A stretch of DNA of 64,000 bases, from positions 1,302,001 through 1,366,000 of the forward strand of contig NC_079882.1 in assembly GCF_029227915.1 (NCBI RefSeq), in the 5' to 3' direction. The stretch comes from Hydractinia symbiolongicarpus (Eukaryota; Cnidaria; Hydrozoa; Anthoathecata; Hydractiniidae). Each line of letters starts with the position of its first letter. Position 1 is the first letter of the stretch. Made by a program: the position numbers and the translations under genes. The notes beneath the pieces were generated by a model, which saw only the letters and a program-made list of their open reading frames with translations, was not told the origin of the DNA and did no database searches. Shown one piece after another: positions 21,984-33,282 of this stretch.

Positions 21984-23949
21984 TGAAATGTAGTTTTTGA
22001 ACCTGTCGCTATTTTTTCAGCGCGCGATCACGGATAGGATTGGTCCCACAGTAAAAAATTATTAATTAATCTAAATTTTTAAGTGAAGCGCTACAACAGC
22101 GCCCAGTGTGATCGATGAGTTCCGGCAATCACGTCAAGTTAAACAGAATGTTATTTCTTGGAGTCCAATTGTCTCATTTATCACATTTATCAAGTCACAG
22201 TCCAAAGTTAGTTTAATTACGTCCCACAGTCAATCGTTTCACTGTTAAAAGCGATGCAACCTAGTAATATCAGATAAATATCGCTAAATACATGTTGGTA
22301 CGAATATGTGACCCAACCGTTGAAACTCAAACGGACTGACACCGTTAGAAAGTCAATGAAATGTAGTTTTTGCAACTGTTGCTATTATTTCAGCGCGCGA
22401 TAACGGCTGGGATTGGTGCGACAGTAAAAAATGACTTATTAATATAAATTTTTAAATGAACCGCTACCACAGCACCCAGTGGGCAATCATGTCAAATTAA
22501 GAGGAATGTTATTTCTTGGAGTCCAATTTTGTCATTTATAACATTTACCAGGTCACAGTCCAAACTTAGTCCAATTAAGTCCCACAGTCAATCGTTTCAT
22601 TGTTAAAAGCTATGCAACCTAATAATCTAAGAAAAATATCGCTAAATACATGTTGGCACCAATATGTGACGCAACCGTTGTAACTCAAACTGACTGACAC
22701 CGTTAGAAAGTCAATGAAATGTAGTTTTTGAAACTGCCGCTATTTCTTCAGCGCGCGATAACGGCTAGGATTGGTTCCACAGTAAAAAGCTTGTTAAAAG
22801 CTACGCAACCTAGTAATCTCAGAAAAATATCGCTAAATACATGTTGGCACCAATATGTGACCCAACCATTGTAACTCAAACGGTTTGACACCGTTAGAAA
22901 GTTAATGAAATGTAGTTTTTGAAACTGTCACTATTTTTTCAGCGCGCAATTACGGCTAGGATTGGTTCCACAGTAAAGAATGACTTATTTATCTAAATTT
23001 TTAAATGAAGCGCTACTACAGCACACAGTGTAATCGCTGAGTTCCGGCAATCACGTCAAATTAAGAAGAATGTTTTTTCTTGGAATCCATTGTCTCATTA
23101 ATCACATTTATCAGGTCACAGTCAAAAGTTAGGTCAATTAAGTCCCACAGTCAATCGTTTCATTGTTAAAAGCTATGCAATCTAGTAATCTCAGAAAAAT
23201 ATCGCTAAATACATGTTGGCACCAATATGTGACCCAACTGTTGTAACTCAAACGGACTGACACCGTTAGAAAGTCCATGAAATTTAGTTTTTGAAGCTGT
23301 CGCTATTTTTTTAGCGCGCGATTACGGATAGGATTGATCCCACAGTAAAGAATGATTTATTAATCTAAATTTTTAAATGAAGCGCTACCACAGCGCCCAG
23401 TGTGATCGCTGAGTTCCAGCAATCACGTCAAATTAAACAGAATGTTATTTCTTGGAGTCCAATTGTCTCATTTACACATTTATCAAGTCACAGTCCAAAG
23501 TTAGTTCAATTACGTCCCACAGTCAATCGTTTCACTGTTAAAAGCGATGCAACCTAGTAATATCAGATAAATATCGCTAAATACATGTTGGTACGAATAT
23601 GTGACCCAACCGTTGAAACTCAAAGGGACTGACACCGTTAGAAAGTCAATGAAATGTAGATTTTGAAGCTGTTGCTATTTTTTCAGCGCGCGATAACGGC
23701 TAGGGTTGGTGCGACAGTAAAAAATGACTTAATAATATAAATTTTTTATGAAGCGCTACCACAGCACCCAGTGGGCAATCATGTCAAATTAAAAAGAATG
23801 TTATTCCTTGGAGTCCAATTTTCTCATTTATCACATTTATCAGGTCACAGTCCAAACTTAGTTCAATTAAGTCCCACAGTCAATGGCCTCACTGTTAAAA
23901 GCAGTGCAACCTAGTAATATCAGATAAATATCGCTAAATACATGTTGGC
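21984..23949 (+). repeat. 2944-bp-offset block, second copy
   Basis: Units 21883 (373, right part), 22256 (358), 22614 (191), 22805 (372), 23177 (372), 23549 (357) and the start of 23906. A few differences from copy one: GTTAATG units are kept, ACAGAACACAG (near 20075) reads ACAGCACACAG here, and GTCAGTATT (near 19983) reads GTCACTATT. The copy ends within 23906, where sequence switches to that of unit 21525. Confidence 0.9.
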
Positions 23950-24244
23950 ACCAATATGAGACCCAACCGTTGTAACTCAAACGGACTGACACCGTTAGAA
24001 AGTCAATGAAATGTAGTTTTTGAAACTGTCGCTATTTCTTCAGCGCGCGATAACGGCTAGGATTGGTCCCACAGAAAAGAATGACTTATTTATCTAAATT
24101 TTTAAATGAGGCGCTACCACATCGCCCACTGGGCAATCATGATAAATTAAGAAGAATGTTATTTCTTGGAGTCCAATTTTCTCATTTATCACATTTATGA
24201 GGTCACAGTCCAAATTTAGTTCAATTAAGTTGTTTAAAAGCGAT
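23906..24244 (+). repeat. Recombinant 339-bp unit
   Basis: The first ~45 bp match unit 20962 (TAATATCAGATAAATATCG after the GGCCTCACTG marker), then from GGCACCAATATGAGACCC it matches unit 21525. This is what an unequal crossover skipping one 372 and one 191 unit (563 bp, the distance 20962 to 21525) would make. It also lacks 15 bp like its subfamily and a further 19 bp at about 24230 (CAATTAAGT joined to TGTTTAAAAGCG), in the right half. Confidence 0.87.
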
Positions 24245-25859
24245 GCAACCTAGTAATATCAGATAAATGTCGCTAAATACATGTTGGTACGAATATGTGA
24301 CCCAACCGTTCTAACTCAAACGGACTGACACCGTTAGAAAGTCAATGAAATGTAGTTTTTGAAACTGTCTCTATTTCTTCAGCGCGCGATAACGGCTAGG
24401 ATTGGTCCCACAGAAAAAATGACTTATTTATCTGAATTTTTAAATGAGGCGCTACCACATCGCCCACTGGGCAATCATGATAAATTAAAAAGAATGTTAT
24501 TTCTTGGAGTCCAATTTTCTCATTTATCACATTTATGAGGTCACAGTCCAAATTTAGTTCAATTAAATCCCACAGTCAATTGTTTCACTGTTAAAAGCGA
24601 TGCAGCCTAGTAATATCAGATAAATGTCGCTAAATACATGTTGGTACGAATATGTGACCCAACCGTTCTAACTCAAACGGACTGACACCGTTAGAAAGTC
24701 AATGAAATGTAGTTTTTGAAACTGTCGCTATTTTTTCAGCGCGCGATAACGGATAGGATTGGTCCCACAGTAAAAAATGATTTATAAAACTAAATTTTTA
24801 AATGAAGCGCTACCACATCGTCCAGTGTGATCGCTGAGTTCCGGCAATCACGTCAAATTAAACAGAATGTTATTTCTTGGAGTTCAATTGTCTTATTTAT
24901 CACATTTAACAAGTCACAGTCCAAATTTAGTTCAATTAAGTCCCACAGTCAATCGTTTCATTGTTAAAAGCTATGCAACCTAGTAATCTCAGAAAAATAT
25001 CGCTAAATACATGTTGGCACCAATATGTGACCCAACCGTTGTAACTTAAACGGTTTGACACCGTTAGAAAGTCAATGAAATGTAGTTTTTGAAACTGTCG
25101 CTATTTCTTCAGCGCGCGATAACGGCTAGGATTGGTCCCACAGAAAAGAATGACTTATTTATCTAAATTCTTAAATGAGGCGCTACCACATCGCCCACTG
25201 GACAATCATGATAAATTAAGAAGAATGTTATTTCTTGGAGTCCAATTTTCTCATTTATCACATTTATGAGGTCACAGTCCAAATTTAGTTCAATTAAGTC
25301 CCACAGTCAATTGTTTCACTGTTAAAAGCGATACAACCTAGTAATATCAGATAAATATCGCTAAATACATGTTGGTATGAATATGTGACCCAACCGTTGT
25401 AACTCAAACGGACTGACACCCTTAGAAAGTCAATGAAATGTAGTTTTTGAAATTGTCGCTATTTCTTCAGCGCGCGATAACGGATAGGATTGGTCCCACA
25501 GTAAAAAATGATTTATAAAACTAAATTTTTAAATGAAGCGCTACCACAGCGTCCAGTGTGATCGCTGAGTTCCGGCAATCACGTCAAATTAAACAGAATG
25601 TTATTTCTTGGAGTCCAATTGTCTTATTTATCACATTTAACAAGTCACAGTCAAAATTTAGTTCAATTAAGTCCCACAGTCAATCGTTTCATTGTTAAAA
25701 GCTATGCAACCTAGTAATCTCAGAAAAATATTGCTAAATACATGTTGGCACCAATATGTAACCCAACCGTTGTAACTCAAACTGACTGACACCGTTAGAA
25801 ATTCAATGAAATGTAGTTTTTGAAACTGTCGCTATTTCTTCAGCGCGCGATAACGGCTA
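24245..25859 (+). repeat. Cluster of 357/358-bp units with a 357-bp tandem pair
   Basis: Starts: 24245 (357), 24602 (373), 24975 (358), 25333 (373), 25706 (191). The left halves of 24245 and 24602 share AAATGTCGC and GGTACGAATATG..CCGTTCTAAC, a one-unit step. The right parts of 23906, 24245 and 24975 share ATTTATGAGGTCAC. Unit 25333 belongs to the CACCCTTAG/TTTATAAAACTAAAT subfamily. Confidence 0.84.
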
Positions 25860-26925
25860 GGATGGTTTCCACAGTAAAAAGCTTGTTAAAAGCTATGCAA
25901 CCTAGTAATCTCAGAAAAATTTCGCTAAATACATGTTGGCACCAATATGTGACCCAACCGTTGTAACTCAAACGGTTTGAAACCGTTAGAAAGTCAATAA
26001 AGTGTAGTTTTTGAAACTGTCACTATTTTTCAGCGCGCAATTTCGGCTAGGATTGGTTCCACAGTAAAGAATGACTTATTTATCTAAATTTTTAAATGAA
26101 GCGCTACTACAGCACACAGTGTAATCGCTGAGTTCCGGAAATCACGACAAATTAAGAAGAATGTTTTTTCTTGGAATCCATTGTCTCATTTATCACATTT
26201 ATCAGGTCACAGTCAAAAGTTAGTTCAATTAAGTCCCACAGTCAATCGTTTCATTGTTAAAAGCTATGCAACCTAGTAATCTCAGAAAAATATCGCTAAA
26301 TACATGTTGGCACCAATATGTGACCCAACTGTTGTAACTCAAACGGACTGACACCGTTAGAAATTCCATGAAATGTAGTTTTTGAAACTGTCTCTATTTC
26401 TTCAGCGCGCAATTAAGGCTAGGATTGGTCCTACAGTAAAAAATGACTTATTAATTTAAATTTTTAAATGAAGTGCTACTACAGCACCCAGTGTAATCGC
26501 TGAGTTCCAGCAAACATGTCAAATTAAGAAGAATGTTATTTCTTGGAGTCCAATTGTCTTATTTATCACATTTATCAAGTCACAGTCCAAAGTTAGTTCA
26601 ATTAAGTCCCACAGTCAATCGTTTCACTGTTAAAAGCGATGCAACCTAGTAATATCAGATAAATATCGCTAAATACATGTTGGTAGGAATATGTGACCCA
26701 ACCGTTCTAACTCAAACGGACTGACACTGTTAGAAAGTCAATTAAATGTAGTTTTTGAAACTGTCGCTATTTCTTCAGCGCGCGATAACGGCTAGGATTG
26801 GTTCCACAGTAAAGAATAACTGATTTATCTAAATTTTTAAATGAAGCGCTACTACAGCACACAGTGTAATCGCTGAGTTCCGGCAATCACGTCAAGTTAA
26901 GAAGAATGTTTTTTCTCGGAGTCCA
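25860..26925 (+). repeat. 1872-bp-offset block, first copy
   Basis: Units 25897 (371), 26268 (373) and most of 26641 (373). Marks shared with the second copy: AATTTCGCTAAATAC with the perfect palindrome, TTCCGGAAATCACG, AATTAAGGC, GGTCCTACAG, GACACTGTTAG, GTCAATTAAATG, AACTGATTTATC and TTTTTTCTCGG. It ends where 26641 switches to CCAATTGTCTTATTT. Confidence 0.9.
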
Positions 26926-27731
26926 ATTGTCTTATTTATCACATTTAACAAGTCACAGTTCAAAGTTAGTTTAATTAAGTCCCACAGTCAATCGTTTCAT
27001 TGTTAAAAGCTATGAAACCTAGTAATCTCAGAAAAATATCGCTAAATACATGTTGGCACCAATATGTGACCCAACCGTTGTAACTCAAACTGACTGACAC
27101 CGTTAGAAATTCAATGAAATGTAGTTTTTGAAACTGTCGCTATTTCTTCAGCGCGCGATAACGGCTAGGATTGGTTCCACAGTAAAAAGCTTGTTAAAAG
27201 CTATGCAACCTAGTAATCTCAGAAAAATATCGCTAAATACATGTTGGCACCAATATGTGACCCAACCGTTGCAACTCAAACGGACTGACACCGTTGGAAA
27301 GTCCATGAAATGTAGTTTTTGAAACTGTCTCTATTTTTTCAGCGCGCAATTACGGCTAGGATTGGTCCCACAGTAAAAAATGACTTATTAATTTAAATTT
27401 TTAAATGAAGTGCTACTACAGCACCCAGTGTAATCGCTGAGTTCCGGCAAACATGTCAAATTAAGAAGAATGTTATTTCTTGAAGTCCAATTGTCTTATT
27501 TATCACATTTATCAAGTCACAGTCCAAAGTTAGTTCAATTAAGTCCCACAGTCAATCGTTTCACTGTTAAAAGCGATGCAACCTAGTAATATCAGATAAA
27601 TATGGCTAAATACATGTTGGTAGGAATATGTGACCCGACCGTTCTAACTCAAACGGACTGACGCCGTTAGAAAGTCAATGAAATGTAGTTTTTGAAACTG
27701 TCGCTATTTTTTCAGCGCGCGATAACGGCTA
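26926..27731 (+). repeat. Units between the 1872-bp copies
   Basis: End of 26641, then 27014 (191, starts GAAACC), 27205 (373), 27578 (191). Long and short units alternate. A 64-codon frame (27128-27322, TTG start) simply crosses the joint of a short and a long unit. Short unit 27578 is one of three short units that keep AAACGG. Confidence 0.85.
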
Positions 27732-28797
27732 GGATTGTTTCCACAGTAAAAAGCTTGTTAAAAGCTATGCAACCTAGTAATCTCAGAAAAATTTCGCTAA
27801 ATACATGTTGGCACCAATATGTGACCCAACCGTTGTAACTCAAACGGTTTGAAACCGTTAGAAAGTCAATAAAGTGTAGTTTTTGAAACTGTCACTATTT
27901 TTCAGCGCGCAATTTCGGCTAGGATTGGTTCCACAGTAAAGAATGACTTATTTATCAAAATTTTTAAATGAAGCGCTACTACAGCACACAGTGTAATCGC
28001 TGAGTTCCGGAAATCACGACAAATTAAGAAGAATGTTTTTTCTTGGAATCCATTGTCTCATTTATCACATTTATCAGGTCACAGTCAAAAGTTAGTTCAA
28101 TTAAGTCCCACAGTCAATCGTTTCATTGTTAAAAGCTATGCAACCTAGTAATCTCAGAAAAATATCGCTAAATACATGTTGGCACCAATATGTGACCCAA
28201 CTGTTGTAACTCAAACGGACTGACACCGTTAGAAATTCCATGAAATGTAGTTTTTGAAACTGTCTCTATTTCTTCAGCGCGCAATTAAGGCTAGGATTGG
28301 TCCTACAGTAAAAAATGACTTATTAATTTAAATTTTTAAATGAAGTGCTACTACAGCACCCAGTGTAATCGCTGAGTTCCAGCAAACATGTCAAATTAAG
28401 AAGAATGTTATTTCTTGGAGTCCAATTGTCTTATTTATCACATTTATCAAGTCACAGTCCAAAGTTAGTTCAATTAAGTCCCACAGTCAATCGTTTCACT
28501 GTTAAAAGCGATGCAACCTAGTAATATCAGATAAATATCGCTAAATACATGTTGGTAGGAATATGTGACCCAACCGTTCTAACTCAAACGGACTGACACT
28601 GTTAGAAAGTCAATTAAATGTAGTTTTTGAAACTGTCGCTATTTCTTCAGCGCGCGATAACGGCTAGGATTGGTTCCACAGTAAAGAATAACTGATTTAT
28701 CTAAATTTTTAAATGAAGCGCTACTACAGCACACAGTGTAATCGCTGAGTTCCGGCAATCACGTCAAGTTAAGAAGAATGTTTTTTCTCGGAGTCCA
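27732..28797 (+). repeat. 1872-bp-offset block, second copy
   Basis: Units 27769 (371), 28140 (373) and most of 28513 (372). Nearly identical to the block 1872 bp upstream; one visible change is TTATCAAAATTTT (near 27954) for TTATCTAAATTTT. After it the sequence continues as CCATTGTCTCAGTTATC. Confidence 0.9.
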
Positions 28798-29349
28798 TTG
28801 TCTCAGTTATCACATTTATCAGGTCACAGTCCAAAGTTAGTTCAATTAAGTCCCACAGTCAATCGTTTCATTGTTAAAAGCTATGCAACCTAGTAATCTC
28901 AGAAAAATATCGCTAAATACATGTTGGCACCAATATGTGACCCAATCGTTGTAACTCAAACTTACTGACACCGTTAGAAAGTCAATTAAATGTAGTTTTT
29001 GAAACTGTCGCTATTTCTTCAGCGCGCGATAACGGCTAGGATTGGTTCCACAGTAAAGAATAACTGATTTATCTAAATTTTTAAATGAAGCGCTACTACA
29101 GCACACAGTGTAATCGCTGAGTTCCGGCAATCACGTCAAGTTAAGAAGAATGTTTTTTCTCGGAGTCCATTGTCTCAGTTATCACATTTATCAGGTCACA
29201 GTCCAAAGTTAGTTCAATTAAGTCCCACAGTCAATCGTTTCATTGTTAAAAGCTATGCAACCTAGTAATCTCAGAAAAATATCGCTAAATACATGTTGGC
29301 ACCAATATGTGACCCAATCGTTGTAACTCAAACTTACTGACACCGTTAG
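28606..29349 (+). repeat. Single-unit (372-bp) tandem duplication
   Basis: About 28606-28977 is repeated at 28978-29349. Both copies have GTCAATTAAATG, AACTGATTTATC, TCTCGGAGTCC, CTCAGTTATCAC and ACCCAATCGTTG..AACTTACTGAC; these marks are absent or partial in units before and after. The units concerned start at 28513, 28885 and 29257. Confidence 0.9.
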
Positions 29350-30360
29350 AAAGTCAATGAAATGTAGTTTTTGAAACTGTCGCTATTTCTTCAGCGCGCG
29401 ATAACGGCTAGGATTGGTCCCACAGAAAAGAATGACTTATTTATCTTAATTTTTAAATGAAGCGCTACCACATCCCCCACTGGGCAATCATGATAAATTA
29501 AGAAGAATGTTATTTCTTGGAGTCCAATTTTCTCATTTATCACATTTATCAGGTCACAGTCAAAATTTAGTTCAATTAAGTCCCACAGTCAATTTTTTCA
29601 CTGGTAAAAGCGATACAACCTAGTAATATCAGATAAATATCGCTAAATACATGTTGGTAGGAATATGTGACCCAACCGTTGTAACTCAAACGGACTGACA
29701 CCCTTAGAAAGTCAATGAAATGTAGTTTTTGAAACTGTCGCTATTTCTTCAGCTCGCTATAACGGATAGGATTGGTCCCACAGTAAAAAATGATTTATAA
29801 AACTAAATTTTTAAATGAAGCGCTACCACAGCGTCCAGTGTGATCGCTGAGTTCCGGCAATCACGTCAAATTAAACAGAATGTTATTTCTTGGAGTCCAA
29901 TTGTCTTATTTATCACATTTAACAAGTCACAGTTCAAAGTTAGTTTAATTAAGTCCCACAGTCAATCGTTTCATTGTTAAAAGCTATGCAACCTAGTAAT
30001 CTCAGAAAAATATCGCTAAATACATGTTGGCACCAATATGTGACCCAATCGTTGTAACTCAAACGGACTGACACCGTTAGAAAGTCCATGAAATGTAGTT
30101 TTTGAAACTGTCGCTATTTCTTCAGCGCGCAATTACGGCTAGGATTGGTCCCACAGAAAAGAATGACTTATTAATTTAAATTTTTAAATGAAGTGCTACT
30201 ACAGCACCAAGTGTAATCGCTGAGTTCCGGCAAACATGTCAAATTAAGAAGAATGTTATTTCTTGAAGTCCAATTGTCTTATTTATCACATTTATCAAGT
30301 CACAGTCCAAAGTTAGTTCAATTAAGTCCCACAGTCAATCGTTTCACTGTTAAAAGCGAT
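29350..30360 (+). repeat. Satellite units before the 1461-bp pair
   Basis: Starts: 29257 (358, right part), 29615 (373), 29988 (373). Unit 29615 is of the CACCCTTAG subfamily with AGCTCGCTATAACGG. Unit 29988 ends with TTTCTTGAAGTCC as in 27205. Only satellite sequence is seen. Confidence 0.82.
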
Positions 30361-31821
30361 GCAACCTAGTAATATCAGATAAATATCGCTAAATACATGT
30401 TGGTAGGAATATGTGACCCGACCGTTCTAACTCAAACGGACTGACACCGTTAGAAAGTCAATGAAATGTAGTTTTTGAAACTGTCGCTATTTTTTCAGCG
30501 CGCGATAACGGCTAGGATTGGTTCCACAGTAAAGAATAACTTATTTATCTAAATTTTTAAATGAAGCGCTACCACAGCGCCCAGTGGGCAATCATGACAA
30601 ATTAAGAAGAATGTTATTTCTTGGAGCCCAATTTTCTCATTTATCACATTTATCAGGTCACAGTCCAAAGTTAGTTCAATTAAGTCCCAAAGTGAATTGT
30701 TTCATTGTTAAAAGCGATGCAACCTAGTAATCTCAGAAACATATCGCTAAATACATGTTGGTACCAATATGTGACCCAACCGTTGTAACTCAAACGGACT
30801 GACACCGTTAGAAAGTCAATGAAATGTAGTTTTTGAAACTGTAGCTATTTCTTCAGCGCGCGATAACGGATAGGATTGGTTCCACAGTAAAGAATGACTT
30901 ATTTATCTAAATTTTTAAATGAAGCGCTACCACATCGCCCACTGGGCAATCATGATAAATTAAAAAGAATGTTATTTTTGGAGTCCAATTTTCTTATTTA
31001 TCACATTTATCAGGTCACTGTCCAAATTTAGTTCAATTAAGTCCCACAGTCAATCGTTTCACTGTTAAAAGCGATGCAACCTAGTAATACCAGATAAATA
31101 TCGCTAAATACATGTTGGTAGGAATATGTGACGCAACCGTTCTAACTCAAACGGACTGACACCGTTAGAAAGTCAATGAAATGTAGTTTTTGAACCTGTC
31201 GCTATTTTTTCAGCGCACGATCACGGATAGGATTGGTCCCACAGTAGAAAATGATTAATTAATCTAAATTTTTAAGTGAAGCGCTACCACAGCGCCCAGT
31301 GTGATCGCTGAGTTCCGTCAATCACGTCAAATTAAACAGAATGTTATTTCTTGGAGTCCAATTGTCTCATTTATCACATTTATCAAGTCACAGTCCAAAG
31401 TTAGTTTAATTACGTCCCACAGTCAATCGTTTCACTGTTAAAAGCGATGCAACCTAGTAATATCAGATAAATAACGCTAAATACATGTTGGTACGAATAT
31501 GTGACCCAACCGTTGAAACTCAAACGGACTGACACCGTTAGAAAGTCAGTGAAATGTAGTATTTGAAACTGTCTCTATTGCTTCAGCGCGCGCTAACGGC
31601 TAGGATTGGTCCCACAGTACAAAATGGGTTTTTTATCTTAATTTTTAAATGAAGCGCTACTACAGCACCCAGTGTAATCGCTGAGTTCCGGCAATCACGT
31701 CAAATTAAGACGAATGTTTTTTCTTGGAGTCCAATTGTCTCATTTAACACATTTGTCAGGTCACAGTCCAAAGTTAGTTCAAATAAGTCCCACAATCAAT
31801 TGTTTCATTGTTAAAAGCTAT
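30361..31821 (+). repeat. 1461-bp higher-order repeat, first copy
   Basis: Four units: 30361 (358), 30719 (357), 31076 (373), 31449 (373). Marks: GTGACCCGACCG, CAAAGTGAATTG, GTAGCTATTTC, AATACCAGATAAATATCG, GTGACGCAACCG, TCCGTCAATCACG, AAATAACGCTAAATAC, TAGTATTTGAAAC, GCGCTAACGG and TACAAAATGGG. All return 1461 bp downstream. Confidence 0.93.
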
Positions 31822-33282
31822 GCAACCTAGTAATATCAGATAAATATCGCTAAATACATGTTGGTAGGAATATGTGACCCGACCGTTCTAACTCAAACGG
31901 ACTGACACCGTTAGAAAGTCAATGAAATGTAGTTTTTGAAACTGACGCTATTTTTTCAGCGCGCGATAACGGCTAGGATTGGTTCCACAGTAAAGAATAA
32001 CTTATTTATCTAAATTTTTAAATGAAGCGCTACCACAGCGCCCAGTGGGCAATCATGACAAATTAAGAAGAATGTTATTTCTTGGAGCCCAATTTTCTCA
32101 TTTATCACATTTATCAGGTCACAGTCCAAAGTTAGTTCAATTAAGTCCCAAAGTGAATTGTTTCATTGTTAAAAGCGATGCAACCTAGTAATCTCAGAAA
32201 CATATCGCTAAATACATGTTGGTACCAATATGTGACCCAACCGTTGTAACTCAAACGGACTGACACCGTTAGAAAGTCAATGAAATGTAGTTTTTGAAAC
32301 TGTAGCTATTTCTTCAGCGCGCGATAACGGATAGGATTGGTTCCACAGTAAAGAATGACTTATTTATCTAAATTTTTAAATGAAGCGCTACCACATCGCC
32401 CACTGGGCAATCATGATAAATTAAAAAGAATGTTATTTTTGGAGTCCAATTTTCTTATTTATCACATTTATCAGGTCACAGTCCAAATTTAGTTCAATTA
32501 AGTCCCACAGTCAATCGTTTCACTGTTAAAAGCGATGCAACCTAGTAATACCAGATAAATATCGCTAAATACATGTTGGTAGGAATATGTGACGCAACCG
32601 TTCTAACTCAAACGGACTGACACCGTTAGAAAGTCAATGAAATGTAGTTTTTGAACCTGTCGCTATTTTTTCAGCGCGCGATCACGGATAGGATTGGTCC
32701 CACAGTAAAAAATGATTAATTAATCTAAATTTTTAAGTGAAGCGCTACCACAACGCCCAGTGTGATCGCTGAGTTCCGTCAATCACGTCAAATTAAACAG
32801 AATGTTATTTCTTGGAGTCCAATTGTCTCATTTATCACATTTATCAAGTCACAGTCCAAAGTTAGTTTAATTACGTCCCACAGTCAATCGTTTCACTGTT
32901 AAAAGCGATGCAACCTAGTAATATCAGATAAATAACGCTAAATACATGTTGGTACGAATATGTGACCCAACCGTTGAAACTCAAACGGACTGACACCGTT
33001 AGAAAGTCAGTGAAATGTAGTATTTGAAACTGTCTCTATTGCTTCAGCGCGCGCTAACGGCTAGGATTGGTCCCACAGTACAAAATGGGTTTTTTATCTT
33101 AATTTTTAAATGAAGCGCTACTACAGCACCCAGTGTAATCGCTGAGTTCCGGCAATCACGTCAAATTAAGACGAATGTTTTTTCTTGGAGTCCAATTGTC
33201 TCATTTAACACATTTGTCAGGTCACAGTCCAAAGTTAGTTCAAATAAGTCCCACAGTCAATTGTTTCATTGTTAAAAGCTAT
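31822..33282 (+). repeat. 1461-bp higher-order repeat, second copy
   Basis: Units 31822 (358), 32180 (357), 32537 (373), 32910 (373). Few differences are visible from the first copy, such as GAAACTGACGC (near 31945) for GAAACTGTCGC, GGTCACAGTCC (near 32475) for GGTCACTGTCC, GCGCGATCACGG for GCGCACGATCACGG (near 31213), and CACAGTCAATTG for CACAATCAATTG. Confidence 0.93.

Noticed and set aside
27128-27322. 64-codon frame
   Set aside because: TTG start, crosses the joint of a short and a long unit; equivalent joints elsewhere have stops.
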